Source of the DNA: Blumeriella jaapii
Taxonomy: Eukaryota; Ascomycota; Leotiomycetes; Helotiales; Drepanopezizaceae
Assembly (NCBI GenBank): GCA_009599575.1
Contig: VWND01000005.1
Coordinates: 248,001-312,000, forward strand
Direction of reading: 5' to 3'
DNA: 64,000 nucleotides
Below the pieces are notes generated by a model that saw nothing but the letters and a program-made list of their open reading frames with translations, was not told the origin of the DNA and did not search any database. This document shows positions 46,912 to 58,730 of the stretch, one piece after another. The first letter of the stretch is position 1, and each line of letters starts with the position of its first letter. The position numbers were made by a program, and so were the translations under genes.

Positions 46912-47758
46912 GATGGGGCGTAGGCGACGCTGCCCCCGCGAGTGGAGAGGCGGCGCTAGGCAGTTCGGCCGGCGATGCGCAGGAACAACGGGGGGCCAGA
47001 TGATGGTGACAATGTGGTGGAAGTGAAAATGTGAGACCAGATTTGCAGAGACGTTCATTTATATACCTGAAGCTATGTTGTATATGGGCGTGTAGTACCG
47101 TACAGTCACTAGCAGGGCCGGCCGGACTTAGGGGTTTTCCCGGAACTACGCGGATGCGAGAACCAAACAAAACAAAAGCCGCGGCGGGATGGTGGAGATG
47201 CCGACCGATGACGACGCAGTCTCTGTACATTCATCTACTGTACAGTACGATCTAAGGTAGCTGTCTGTATGTGCATTCAAGATCGCCGGTGAGATATCTC
47301 TTCGAGCCGGAGGAACTGTCCCGGGCTGTAAACACTTTGGGTTTTCGGGTCTTTAGATGGACTTTAGGAAAAAGCATGGCTTTTACTGTAGATAAAAGAG
47401 GCGTCTATTGTGCACAGAAGCAACGATAGCTGTTGGATACAAAGGAGGCGCTCTTATGGACAGAAGCTCTACCGTTGTACAGTGCAGTAGGGGTAGTTCT
47501 TGTGTTAAACCGAGGTCGAGGTCGAGGTCGAGCATGGCATGGCACGGCATGGCATGGCATCGCTTGATGCAGGGATGGGGACTTCCAGCCTCTTGAGAGT
47601 CATACCGCGGCGGCAGACGAGAAAGCAAACAGACGTCGATAGCAACAGCAGCAACAACAAATATCCTTCGGGGGTGAATAAGTCTACCTCCGCAAGGTAC
47701 TCGCCGTACGTACTATGAGCCATGAGAGCGCAATAGCGAATCATCGAACCCCGTCGCC
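46912..47758. other. intergenic between divergent CLD1-like and SPO7 genes
   Basis: Promoter-sized gap with TACTGTAC motifs (47097, 47238), a gaggtc run and a ggcat run (47512-47563). No gene seen. Confidence 0.6.
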
Positions 47759-49137
47759 ATGTCGAACCTAGACCAGATCGTCAAGGGCGCTCCCCCTCCA
47801 GACAAGCAATACCATAACATCCCCGGCCCATCGGGCGTGCAGACGCTCGATCCAGCAAACCCGGCCTCGGTGACAGATCCTCTGGCCAACCTGCCCTCCT
47901 CGCCGCCGCAGATCTACCTGAACCTCCTCATCCTCGAAGCCTCGCTGCGCGCGCAGTGGCTCCAGCTGCGGACGCGACGGCGCCAGCACACCTTCTTTCT
48001 GATCCTGCTCGGGCTCTGGGTGCTGTATTTCGCTACGCGCTGTTCCTGGCGCCGCGCGAGGATGGGAGCGGCGTCGGCGGCTCCGTCTACTGGGTCGTGG
48101 AGGTGACGGAGAAGGTCTGCTTGATGGGCGGCGTGGTGACGGGCATACTGGTCTGGGGAACCGGGCAATGGGAGAGAGGGTTTCGCTGGCCACGGAGATG
48201 GGTATATACCACGAACCGAGGGCTGCGCGGCTTCAACTGTAAGCTGGTGGTCATCAAGCAGCCGATGTGGAGGGACATCTTGTCTACGCTGTCCTTCCTG
48301 TTCTCCTACGGTCTCATTTCCAGTACCAGCGGAAGCTCGTACCGATTCGTGGATAGGGCGCTGTTGAGGGAGTCCGAGAAGATCCAGGGCAAGGGCGCGG
48401 CACATCACGCCCTGCCCAACATTCACGAAAACGACGACACGCCTGGCCACGAGGAGGATCTGGCACCGGGAGGGGACTACGTCAAGCTCCTGTTGCTTCC
48501 CAAGCCTTTCTCGGCCACTTTCCGAGAGAACTGGGACACCTATCGCACCGAGTATTGGGAGAAGGAGAATGAGCGACGCGCGATACTTCAGAAGAAGGTG
48601 AAGGCGCGGGACAGGAAGCTTGCGCAAGAACAGGGAGGCTGGCTGTGGTTGACCGGCTATCGCGACTGGAAGAGCCGCAGGTGGCCCGACATGGAGAAAA
48701 CCTCACATCCTATCCACAAGCATGCCAGCCTCCGTGAGAAGGACGTGAGGCGGGTTCGCAGTGGCAGCATCAGATCGGGGTCGGGGTCCCGGAACTCTTC
48801 GCGGAGCACGAGCACGACGCCCCACGAATTCGAAGATGGGCAGGTCGGGCACCGGCGGCGAGGAAGCAATGCCTCCAGTGCTGCGGGCAGGAAGAAAGCT
48901 GTTACCAGCAACAAACTGCTCAGTCCGGGGGGTTCTCGCTCTGCTACCCCTGACGTGCATTCCCCTCTGGTCCGGGAAAACAGCCACACCAGCATTTCCT
49001 CTCTGGATAGCGATCGGGCATCCCCGTCGGCGGCTGGGGACGGAGGAGAGCCCAATCCCTTCTCCAAGTCGTTTTCCAAGTCGAGAAGTATGAAGAAGAA
49101 GAAGACGAGTGGAGCAAGCATAGCCAAGCAGCCGTAG
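47759..49137 (+). CDS. SPO7: SPO7-like regulatory subunit of the Nem1-Spo7 phosphatase (one-base frameshift)
   Basis: The start at 47759 reads MSNLDQIVKGAPPP. The first membrane segment is HTFFLILLGLWVLYFA; then one base is missing near 48032-48035. Restoring it gives YFAYALFLAPREDGSGVGGSVYW and a continuous 460-codon frame (459 residues). The second membrane segment is KVCLMGGVVTGILVWG. The signature LLLLPKPFSATFRENWDTYR, then EYWEKENERRAI, is diagnostic of Spo7. The C-terminal 150 residues are basic and Ser-rich, probably disordered. Spo7 anchors the Nem1 phosphatase at the nuclear/ER membrane. The complex dephosphorylates the lipin Pah1 and so controls diacylglycerol supply and nuclear membrane growth. 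The single missing base with otherwise clean sequence suggests assembly error. Confidence 0.88.
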
Positions 49138-49769
49138 ATACTGTAGAATCCATAGACTGGGTCCGAGTTTCTTCAACCATCTGTCTGTACCTGTACGATT
49201 GGCGGACGCGTCGCAAAGCAGCCGTAGGCAGAATCAACCGACTGGGTCATAATGGTATCAAACTTCTTCTGTCTGTCTGTACCATTCGTTGAGTACTTAT
49301 AGTACTTACAGTACTGTACCTTCAAGCTTTACTTATACTGTAAGTAAACAATTTAAGCTCCGACTTCCGGTGTTTCCCCGAAGGCGAGCAGATCCGGCCT
49401 GCCGGCTACTGACGGCAACTGACGGCTACTGACGTACAGTACTACAGGCGCGGGCCTAGGCCAGTGCGTGCCGCGATAACGTATCACGTGCACTCGGAGC
49501 AAGCGCGTTCAAGGTCGAGGTCGAGGTCAACTAGCAAAGTCGAGGCGCGTGAATTTTCAAGAGTCGAACTTCGACTATTTCTTGCCTTCTCTTCACCACT
49601 TCACCCGCTTTTCCCTCGACCAGTCCGCGTTTTGTCAAGGACTCTTTGATCATCCTTTCATCACCCACACGCCCCCCACACATCACCCACATCACCCATA
49701 TCACCCACATCTGCATACGTCCCAAGCGCGCTCTCGAGCTCTTCGCGGCAACCTCGAAAGCTACACGTC
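49138..49769. other. intergenic between SPO7 and the DSP-like gene
   Basis: 630 bp between two same-strand genes. It contains TACAGTAC motifs (49309-49318, 49435-49442), gaggtc repeats and a TCACCCACA-rich pyrimidine leader just before the next start. No gene. Confidence 0.6.
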
Positions 49770-50780
49770 ATGTCGAACTCCAGTGCTGACGATCCTTTCA
49801 AAGACTCTTTGCGAGAAGGACAGCAACCCAGTCTCTCGGGCACCATAGGTGTCCAAGCGGCAACGGAGTATTCCTATCGTGTAAGTGCATTGCTTCTATG
49901 ACATCGGGACATCTACTAAGAAACCTGCGTCCAGGCACCGTCTCCTCCGCATATCTACATTGCGCAACCGCGCGATATCTCGGATATTGATCAACCAGCC
50001 TTCAAGGCCATGGGTCACGATGCAGAGGAGACGGCGATTCTCGCAGCCATCATCTCGAACCCCTCGCCGTGGGTAAACCGAAAGTCGGAATGGAAGTACT
50101 TGATGCGCAGACAAGCCCAAGCGATCCTCACTTTCATACAGCTGGGCCCTTCCTCCGCCAGTCGTGACCTCGAAACCCTGAAGAGAGACGGCGTCACGAT
50201 GCTGCTCGTCATCCGAAACACATCGAGCGCCCACGCCAGCCTACTTAGTGGTGACAAACCCGCACGAACACTCGGCATCGAATCGAGAGCCGTGGATGTC
50301 GCAAGCAACAGCGAGCTCATCGCCGCCATCCCCCACGCTATCCGGATCATCCACGACCATCTCATCTCGCAGTACCGCAAGCACGCAGCCGCCAGCCACA
50401 ATGGGGCGGTGCCCGAGCCCTGCGCCAAGATCCTCGTCTTCTGCGAGTCGGGCAACGAGCGCTCGGCCGCCTTCATGACGGCGTACCTCATGAACACGTT
50501 CGGCATGGGTCTCGTCCCGGCGCTGCAGTACGTGCAGGCGCAGCGGTTCTGTGTCGCGCTGGACGATGGTCTGAAGCACATGCTGCAGGCATTTCAGGAT
50601 ATCCTGGGCGCGCAGAGATCGCTTTTAGATGCTGCGCCGGTGGTAGCTTCGGATCGGAATTCGTCGTCGCGATTAAAGAGGAGTCGGGATGACACGGCGG
50701 ACGGGGATGGGGATGTCGTTATGGCCTTGGGCGACGACGTGCGATTCGAGGGGGGTAGGCAATTCGCTCCGTTCCGATGA
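49770..50780 (+). CDS. dual-specificity-phosphatase-like protein (STYX-related)
   Basis: Two exons, 49770-49880 and 49935-50780, joined across a 54-nt intron (GTAAGT..CAG) in phase 0, giving 318 residues. The start MSNSSADDPFKDSL is the first ATG of the transcript. The core runs from MRRQAQAILTFIQLGP through ITMLLVIRN-like strands to the P-loop FCESGNERS (Cys207, Arg213), and then AAFMTAYLMNTFGMGLVPALQYVQ, the alpha-helix layout of dual-specificity phosphatases. The Cys-x5-Arg core is kept, but the His that normally precedes the Cys is Phe, so catalysis may be weak or absent, as in STYX-type proteins. The C-terminus is acidic/basic low complexity with KRSRDD. The closest functional relative cannot be named from sequence alone. 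Confidence 0.8.
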
Positions 50781-53251
50781 GTTCTTAATGGCGTCGGCAG
50801 GGCGTACAATGGGGCGGGGATGTGTGATTTTACTTTGGCAGCGAGGAGTTTGCATCTAATGAGGGATTGGGATGGTGAAGGGGAACGGGATGGGTATTAC
50901 CGGCGTTGGTAGGCATTCTTCCGCACTTTTTTCTTGCTCAGCAAGGACGGCGTTTTCTCAGATACCCCGTCGTGGTGAGACGACATCGGGTCTTGGGCAT
51001 ATGCATGGGTATGGGCATTTCCATTCTGGCTGGGAACGCGATACAGGTGCAGGTTGAGGCGCATATCAGCCTGTCTCGCTCGGAGTCTGGGGTTCTTTGC
51101 CTCTCTTAGAGCTTGTTGATTGTAAAATTAAAGGAAGTGAATCGATGCGTTGAGCTTGAGAATTGAGCGCCTGATAGTTTGAGTGAGTCGGAAAGCTCCC
51201 ATGAAACTCTTCAAACTCAGCTTTGTGGTCCGTTCTGCAATGGGCTTTCTTCATCCACGTCTTGTCGTTTTCAATATCAGTCAATTGATAGTCAAGTGAT
51301 ACTCGAAGTCTGTCCTTTCGCATCCTCGAGTTCGTGATTCCTTTTGATGCTGGATCATCCTTTCTCCTTGTCGTAGAACCAACCAATGGATGGTGTATAA
51401 CTGTTAATTCTTAGTATAATAATTTATCTGATTCAAAAACAACCTCCCAAGAAAAGACGTCACACAGTATTTGAAACGATAAGCAAATTTCTTATCCTAC
51501 ATTTTCAATTCTTTGCGTGTGATTTAGGAAATTATCGCAAAAAGTTCTTAGTCACAAGATAACAGATACCAAAGCCGAAACGTCATATGAACCCAAATTC
51601 AAAACGCAAGTTCATTTTTTAAGCCTTTTTCATATATCCTGTTTATTTGATGTAACAACCCCGCGCTTGATTATCGGTTGTGTTATTTATCCGACGTTCA
51701 TCGTTGTGTTTATTTATATCCGACGTTCCACACTGTACATCTACACTCATGTAATCATTTCGAGTAATTCTGGACCGCAAACCCATTCACTTATCACTTC
51801 CGAAAAACACAGCGGTTTTCGCGTTTTTTTTACGGCGTGTTGGATAGACCTTCTTCTTCTTCTTCTACCTATTTCTTTTATGTACTTTCACAACACCTAT
51901 TTATCTGCGTTAGCCGTCGCTGCATTCTACGTCGATCGCTTCCATTCCCTCAAAAAAAAAAAAAAAAAAAAAAGAGACGAAACGAAAAGAGTTACGCGCA
52001 ACCAAGAGGTTGGTTGGAGGTCGGTAGATATTGGATGACAGCTAATGGAGAGAATCTAGAGCGACCGAATGGGTGGCGCAAATTCCATGGCGGAAGATGG
52101 AAAAGAGAGCGAGCTGGAAGAGAGCGTACAAGCAAGCGTGTCGGAAGGAGGTACTGTATTGTTATTACCCGACGCAGTGCAGCGACGGCTAACTGCCGTT
52201 TTCATTATCCACAGACAGGACATCTTCTTGTGGAGTCTACGACGTCGATGGCGCTTGCCATCGGTAAAGCGAAGGGTATCAACATGATTCGGTGAATAGT
52301 AAGGAATAAGGAATTATCTTCACTTACGTTTTTTCGGTACGAACGTGGATGGAGAAGGATATTGAGGCCCAGGAAGTAACAAGATTCTCGATCCATGGAG
52401 ACGAGACCCAATGTGCGAGGCGTGATGCGTCTCGCAAGAGTAGAGAGAGCCCTTACTGAGAGGAGGTCTTCAAGCGGCGGGTTGTGTTTGTTGGGTTTGA
52501 GGGACGCTGCAAATGGTGGCAGAGCAGTGTCACGGTGAGAATTTTGAGCATGAAGCGGGGTCAGTAGACGACGATGAGGAAGTCGAGGACTTGGGTGACT
52601 GTCGCCAACAAGACAGGGTGATGATGGATCAGGGAGGGGTTGCAGCTGAGGAGGCTAGAGACGAGGTCCAGAGTAAGGCTGACGGTTCAGAATATATCAG
52701 CGAGGGAGCCGAGGGTGAACATCTGGAAGAAAAGGATGCGGAGGATGATGAGAATAATGATTATTATCCCGAAGACGACAAAGATTCGGATTTCCGACTT
52801 TGAAAATGGAGATTCTCGAAGATTCAAGACCTGTCTAGGCACATGAGGCAGTTACCAGTGCGCAATTTGGATGATGGATAGTTCCATGCATTTGCGGAGA
52901 ATTTTGGAAGATTAAAGACAGACGTTCTGGCCGCACTCAGAGCCTCCGAAGTCGATTGTTTACTAACCCCTGATTTCCATGCGCCACTCTCGTCTATCTG
53001 TAGCCGTTCTCGCCTTAGTCATCGTGTGCACAGCCACTGTTAACATCAACTGCTCCAGCTCCGCCGTCAAAGTCGAGCTCCCACCAGATCTCATCTATCC
53101 CGACTCGCCGCGCATCTTCGCGTGCGTAGAACAAACCAACGTTCGGTCACGGATGTTATACAGCTTCACATAGCTTACGAGCCGAGCAATTCCGTCTCAC
53201 CAACCCTCCAACCCCACCTACCTCAAGGACGAGGCCAGCCTCGCCGCCAGG
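50781..53251. other. intergenic between the DSP-like gene and END3
   Basis: 2.5 kb, moderately AT-rich between 51400 and 51960, with an A run (51951-51973) and one acidic open frame listed separately. A 64-codon frame at 52979 with a hydrophobic start lies in the probable END3 leader. No gene recognised. Confidence 0.5.
52513..52803 (+). CDS. hypothetical acidic protein (doubtful)
   Basis: A 96-codon frame from ATG 52513 whose product is more than one third Asp/Glu (for example DDDEEVEDLGD and EEKDAEDDENND), with no hydrophobic segment or recognisable domain. It could be a fragment of a larger decayed gene, because similar composition stops abruptly at the TGA. Nothing in the surroundings supports expression. 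Confidence 0.2.
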   Translation: MVAEQCHGENFEHEAGSVDDDEEVEDLGDCRQQDRVMMDQGGVAAEEARDEVQSKADGSEYISEGAEGEHLEEKDAEDDENNDYYPEDDKDSDFRL

Positions 53252-54587
53252 ATGTCGAACAAGCGCATAGAACAGAGCGAGATCGAGAAGTACTGGGAGA
53301 TCTTCGCGTCCCTCTCAAATGGCGGCACGCACCTCACCGGCTCTCAGGCGGCACCGGTGTTGAAGAACAGCCAATTGCGCGACGAGCAGCTCGAGCGCAT
53401 CTGGGACCTGGCGGACGTGGATAATGACGGGAATCTGGATTTCGAGGAGTTCTGCGTGGCGATGCGGTTGATTTTTGACTTGGTCAATGGGGTATGTGAC
53501 CCCCAAATTGTAGTAATGATATGAGGGCTTGGGTTGGCTAATGCGAGGTGGCTGTAGGAGTACGCGGATGTCCCGCCGCAGCTCCCGGACTGGCTGGTTC
53601 CTGAGTCGAAAGCACATCTGGTACAGGCGAGCCGGGCGATCACGGGCAAACAAGTTCAGTTCGAGAGGATTGAGGATGATGATGATTCCCCCGGGCTGAA
53701 GGATGGCTTTGATTGGTACATGAGCCCTGGCGACAAGTCCAAGTATGAGGAGATTTATTCTGCGAATCGGGATGGAAGGGGAGATATTACCTGTGAGTCT
53801 TCAGCCTCCGCGGAAGTGACAATAGCTAATGGAACTGATTGTTAGTTGAATCCCTCGATACCCTATACTCCTCTCTCGACGTCCCGGACACGGATATCAG
53901 ATCCGCATGGAACCTCATAAACCCGTCCGCATCGTCAGCCATCTCCAAAGACGCCACATTGGCATTCCTGCACATTTTAAATAATCGCCACGAAGGCTAC
54001 CGCATCCCGCGGACAGTACCGCCGTCACTGCGCTCCAGCTTTGAGCGCAACCAGATCGACTACCAGATCGACAACCAACGCACCACACGCCCGCCCAGCG
54101 ATGGGGCACCACGGGCGGGGAAGACACCAGCACAGGCCGGAAAGCCAAGTTCGGCGATACGTATCTAAGCCGGATGGGCATGGGTGGCAAGTCCAGCTAC
54201 AAGCCGGCCGGCACAGACTTCTCGGCCACCAAGACGACCGAGGACTGGGAGGAGGTCCGGCTGAAGAAGCAGCTCAGCGAGCTCGAGGCGAAGATCGAGA
54301 AGGTCGAGGCCGGGGCCGCGAAGCGGCCGGCGGGGGGCCGCCGCGATACCAAGCCTGCGCTGGTGAAGCGTGAGCTGGAGCAGCTGCTGGATTACAAGCG
54401 GAGGGAGCTGCGGGAACTGGAGTCCGGGGAGGGGAAGAGTAAGGTGGGCGCTAGCTTGAAGGGGGTTGCGGATGAGATTGAGACGGTGAAGGAGCAGGTT
54501 GACGGGCTGGAAGCGCATCTGCGCTCGCGGCAGCAGGTTCTGGCGGAGCTGCAGCAGGAGATTGAGAATGAGAAAGCGAGTCGGTAG
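53252..54587 (+). CDS. END3: actin cytoskeleton-regulatory complex protein END3 (one-base frameshift)
   Basis: Three exons: 53252-53491, 53558-53792 and 53846-54587. [18 protein letters not shown] opens the first EH domain. Its EF-hand loop is [12 protein letters not shown] (Asp55 to Glu66), complete for calcium binding. A second EH-like unit follows ([19 protein letters not shown], then [18 protein letters not shown]). The C-terminal part carries [17 protein letters not shown] and coiled-coil repeats ([32 protein letters not shown]). End3 works with Pan1 and Sla1 in endocytic actin-patch assembly. Exon 3 loses frame between [11 protein letters not shown] and [16 protein letters not shown], near 54080-54092. 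One added base restores the family sequence and gives 406 codons (405 residues). No other lesion is present. Confidence 0.9.
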
Positions 54588-55040
54588 AAATTTAGATGGA
54601 TAAATGTCTATCTTGAATGTACATTGTTTGTTTACGTAGCCGAGCGAATACGCGTGACCTTCTCCTGTGCACACTCTCGGCGGGCTCTGACATTCTCGAA
54701 AGGTGTATTCATCGACATAAACCGGACTCTGCTCTTCCGACAGGTGGTGGCTTGTATCTATCTGGACGTATTGCAGTTTATGATACCTATGAACCATGGA
54801 TTGCACTTCACTAGCGCAGCTTCAAAGCCACCCTGACCGACAGAGGGATCCCTACGCGGAATGGAGAAGCCCTGTTCACACACAATCCAGCGAAAGACCG
54901 AAGACCCGTCAGAGACCGTTATGAACACATTAAACATTTCCATCATGGTAGATCGCCCGTGCTATGCTAAACGACCAAAACAAACATTCACCGCGCGATC
55001 CAGCCTCCGTGCCAGGATTTCACAAAGCGCAAGTAGGGTC
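54588..55040. other. short gap between converging END3 and LSH genes
   Basis: 450 bp holding the two 3' UTRs; no gene. Confidence 0.6.
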
Positions 55041-57806
55041 CTACGCCTCCTCCTTCTTCGCCCCCAGGCCAGCAACAGACATCAAGCCACCGACCTTCGT
55101 CTCCACGATCTTGAACGCATCAGCGTCACCCAGACCCATCGAGGCTTTCTGATACGCGTCCTCGCTGCGGTCGCACAGCACGGCGAGATCCTCGTCCGAG
55201 AGGATCTGGTCCCCGCTCTTGTACGTGAAGACCTCGCCGTCCTTCGTCAGCAGCGCCTTCAGCGCCTCCTTGGTCATGACCTCGTCGCGCAGCTTCTGGC
55301 CTTTGGACTTGTAGTCGGCTTTCTTGATGACGAGCTTCTCGAGGCGGCGCTTGGCGTCCGCGTTGAGCAGCAGCGCCTCCTCGACCGTGTTCTTGGTCGC
55401 GAGCCGGTAGACGACGACCGGCTTCTTCTGCCCGATGCGGTGCGCGCGGTCCTGCGCCTGCAGGTCCTGCTGCGGGTTCCAGTCGCTGTCGAAGAGGATG
55501 ACCGAGTCCGCCGACGCGAGGTTGATGCCCTGGCCGCCAGCGCGCGTCGAGAGCAGGAAGAGCTTGAACTCGGGGTTCTCGTTGAACTCCCGGATCTGCC
55601 GCTGCCGCTCCTCCTGCGACACGGAGCCGTCGATGCGGCACACGATCCACTCGCGGAGCTCCTGGGCGTAGTCTTGGATGAGGTCGAGCTGGGTCTTGAA
55701 CTGTGAGAAGATGAGGACTTTGTGGCCTCGCTTGAAGAGGAATTTGAGTAACCGATCGAGGAGCAGCATTTTGCCGGACGCCGTGACGAGAGTTTCGTCT
55801 ACAGGCCGGTCTTCGGGCCAAGGGTTGTAGAAGTTATGAGGAGAGTTGCAGGCCAGTCGCAATTGCATCAGGGGATTGCCTAGTTTTTTGACGGACATTT
55901 CTTTCTCTGTATGAGGTCAGCGGATGTTCGGGTAGCGAGTAGACAGAGCAGTCAACTTACTGGCAGCTTCCTTAATTCTGATTGCCTCCCTCTCCTGGGG
56001 ATCGAGATCATCTTCTGGTGAATCGTCTCTCTTGAGCATTTCAGTGGCTAACTTCTCTTCAAATTCATCGTCACTCAGAGCATCTTCTTCGTCGGAAGCA
56101 GCCTCGGAATATGATTTCGATATCCGACTTTTCCTACCACGGGTAGATGCCGGGGTAGAATTGCGGCTTGACTTGGAAATCTTCGAGACAGGAGAAGATT
56201 CGTTGTCAGTAGCTTTGCGTTTCTTACCTTTAGCCTTCGACGCGAGACCCCCTTTCATCATTAGTTCAAAGGGATTTCTGGCAGTAGCAGACTTTGGAGG
56301 TCGGCCGCGGCCTTTCTTTTGGAGTGACAGCTGGGCCAACGACATCATCATTTTCGTCTGGTTCTTCTGCCTGAGTGACCTTCGCAGGTTTCGTTTTGCG
56401 GGCGTCTGACGCGGCGTTCTCTGTCAATCTCTCCACCACCTTTTGCTCGAGGTACTCTCTAGTATCTCTCGTCTCGTCGGTAAGCACATCGCAAAGCTCC
56501 GTCTGCTCTTGGGTCATCGGTGCGTATAAAATGTACTCTCTCTTTTTGGGCAACAGGTGCTCTACATCTGCTTTGATACGACGCAGCAACAGAGGCTGTA
56601 AGATCTGCTGGATCTTGCTAATCATGTCATGGGTCTTCTCTTCTTGCAAGAAACCTTCGGTTGTCTTCTCATCCCGGAGATCGCTAAAGTCGAAGTACGC
56701 TTCAAAAAGTTCCCATTCTGTGAAAACGGTAGGAAGGAGAAAATGAAGAAGCGACCAGAGCTCTTTGAGATCGTTTTGAAGAGGCGTTCCCGTGATTAGG
56801 AATCGGCTGTATGAGTGGAATGGTTGCAAGATGCGGAACAGTTTCGACTCGGAGTTTTTCAAGCGATGTCCCTCATCCTGCGACACATGTTAGCCATAAA
56901 AAGAGAGCGCCGAGAAGAGCCGGTGCTTACAATAAAGATGATGCCCCAGCGTATCTTGATAAGATCCTTGGCATCTCTCATGATGATCTCAGGGGTGGTC
57001 AAAACCACAGGAAAGTCGTCAGTAACGCGACCCTCCCTTCTCTTCATGGTCTTCCCATCAACATCGAAACTGAGCACTTCTTCCGAGTAATTCTTTTGTA
57101 TCTGTGTCCGGAATAGGTCCTGGCGATGTGCTGGCGCGCCGTGATACTTTGCGACGGGGACACTCGGGAGCCACTTTGCAAACTCCTCATCCCAATTCGA
57201 AAGAGTGCTCATGGGTGCTACAATCAAAAATGGACCTTTGTACCCGCTCTCTCGAAGTTTGGCCACAAGCGATATAGTCTGGATCGTCTTTCCCAGGCCC
57301 ATCTCGTCCGCAAGGATGCCCGACATGGACTGGAAAGCAATGTCGTACATCCACGTAAGTCCCTCTAGCTGGTACGGTCTCAACTGTCCGCCCACGATAT
57401 TGCCGGGCTGCTCTGACATCTCAATGTTTTGGCCACCCAGCATATTTCCCTCAAAGTCTCTCCCCACCTGGCCGAGCGATTTAGAGTTGTTCTTCAGAAT
57501 TCCGGTGAATTGCTCGCATTTGTTCAGCAGCTCGGCGAGCTCCTGCGCCTTCGCATCGCGATTCTTGATTGGGGCTTTCTTTCTCCCGCGTTTGTTTTGC
57601 CGTACTTCTTGTTGCTCGTTTGCCAGTCTTGCCTTCTCATTTTCTGCATGAATCGCCTTTTCCTCCTCGTTCAGGAAGTCCTGTTCCAGCTCTGAGTCGA
57701 CGTCGATCATGGGAGGCATCTCGGAGGGTGGCGACGAGGGAGGGGTGCTTGATAAACGGGAAGCTGGACTCGAGGAACCAAGACTGGACCTTGCTCGCCG
57801 GCCCAT
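55041..57806 (-). CDS. SNF2-family ATPase, LSH/DDM1/HELLS type (one-base frameshift)
   Basis: Three exons on the minus strand: 57806-56931, 56877-55961 and 55906-55041. The start MGRRARSSLGSS follows the last upstream stop-free leader. Residues 139-180 carry GGQLRPYQLEGLTWMYD and the Walker A DEMGLGKT (167-174). DEGH (293-296) opens exon 2, then LITGTPLQNDLKELW. An unusually long basic/acidic insert with an AT-hook-like KKGRGRPPKS interrupts the two lobes. The C-terminal helicase lobe has KVLIFSQFKTQLDL, STRAGGQGINL and QAQDRAHRIGQ. The order and the insert fit the LSH/DDM1 branch, nucleosome remodellers needed for heterochromatin and DNA methylation. One extra base in the tttt at 56317-56320 (plus strand) breaks exon 2. 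Without it the gene is 886 codons and the next splice phase is correct. Probably a homopolymer error. Confidence 0.9.
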
Positions 57807-58730
57807 TATAATTGAAGATGAGGGATTCTGGATTAGAGAGGGATCCTGGATTGTAGAGGATGTAAAGTGCCTTGCTGGAATGTTTTGTTCTCGATGGGAG
57901 GGGAGGATGGTGTGGTGTAAAGTGTGGTGGGAGTTCACTCGTGGTCGCCACGCGCACGCGTATAGTGGTGGAATTCCTCGCGAACGGACGCGACCGATAC
58001 GCGCGACTTTACCGTACTGTACAGTACAGTACAGTATGATGCAATGTGTCGATCCGTGCAGGATGGAATTTACCCCTGAGCCCGATTAAGTGCGACCCCT
58101 GGCTAGGTCTTAGCGACGAATACTCAGACACGGTACAGTCCATACGTACAGAACTGTACAACACCGGTATGTATGTACAGTATGTATGTACGGTACTACA
58201 GTACTCTGTTCACATTCTACTGTAAAGACGGATCTATGTTTTCTATTCGGACCCAATCACCCGAGTGTAATGCTTGATCACGAAAGTCATAGCTTGTCTT
58301 CCGAATCAAACTGATCTCTTGTGGATAGACCAGCATTCGTTGTGCTGGTTCCCGGGGAGGGTACACGTTCGCAGATACTTCAGCCGAGCTGGATTGGATG
58401 AGGCCCGCCTTTTACATGAGATGCTGGTTCATTCACAAGGATCCACACCATCAACCGTCCAGGCCCTCAGTCAAAACATTGCTTCGCTTGCAGAGTAAAG
58501 AAAGTCTCGGTTACTGTTACTGCTTACTAAGCCGGAGGAAGTTCGGCAAACATCGAGCTTCGTTCAGCCTTGTTGCCAAGATGTCCGCGCCTCGTTCCGT
58601 CAGTACTCGATCTTGATCAAATCCTCTCTCCTCTCCACTGTTACCTCTCCATAACTTTTCAAACTCTTCAAACTCTCCGATCATCTCAATCGTCCAGTAA
58701 CCGCATTCTCAAACCAATGCGCTCTTCCAA
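57807..58730. other. intergenic between divergent LSH and CSN12 genes
   Basis: 920 bp holding both promoters, with a strong TACTGTAC cluster. No gene recognised. Confidence 0.6.
58014..58037. repeat. GTACTGTACAGTACAGTAC palindromic cluster
   Basis: One of many intergenic occurrences of the tactgtacagta motif. This one overlaps itself several times and lies about 200 bp upstream of the LSH start codon. Confidence 0.75.

Noticed and set aside
52979..53173. 64-codon frame with signal-peptide-like start (LSVAVLALVIVCTATV)
   Set aside because: It lies directly upstream of END3, has no conserved mature part and few Cys; a chance frame in the leader is more likely than a small secreted protein.
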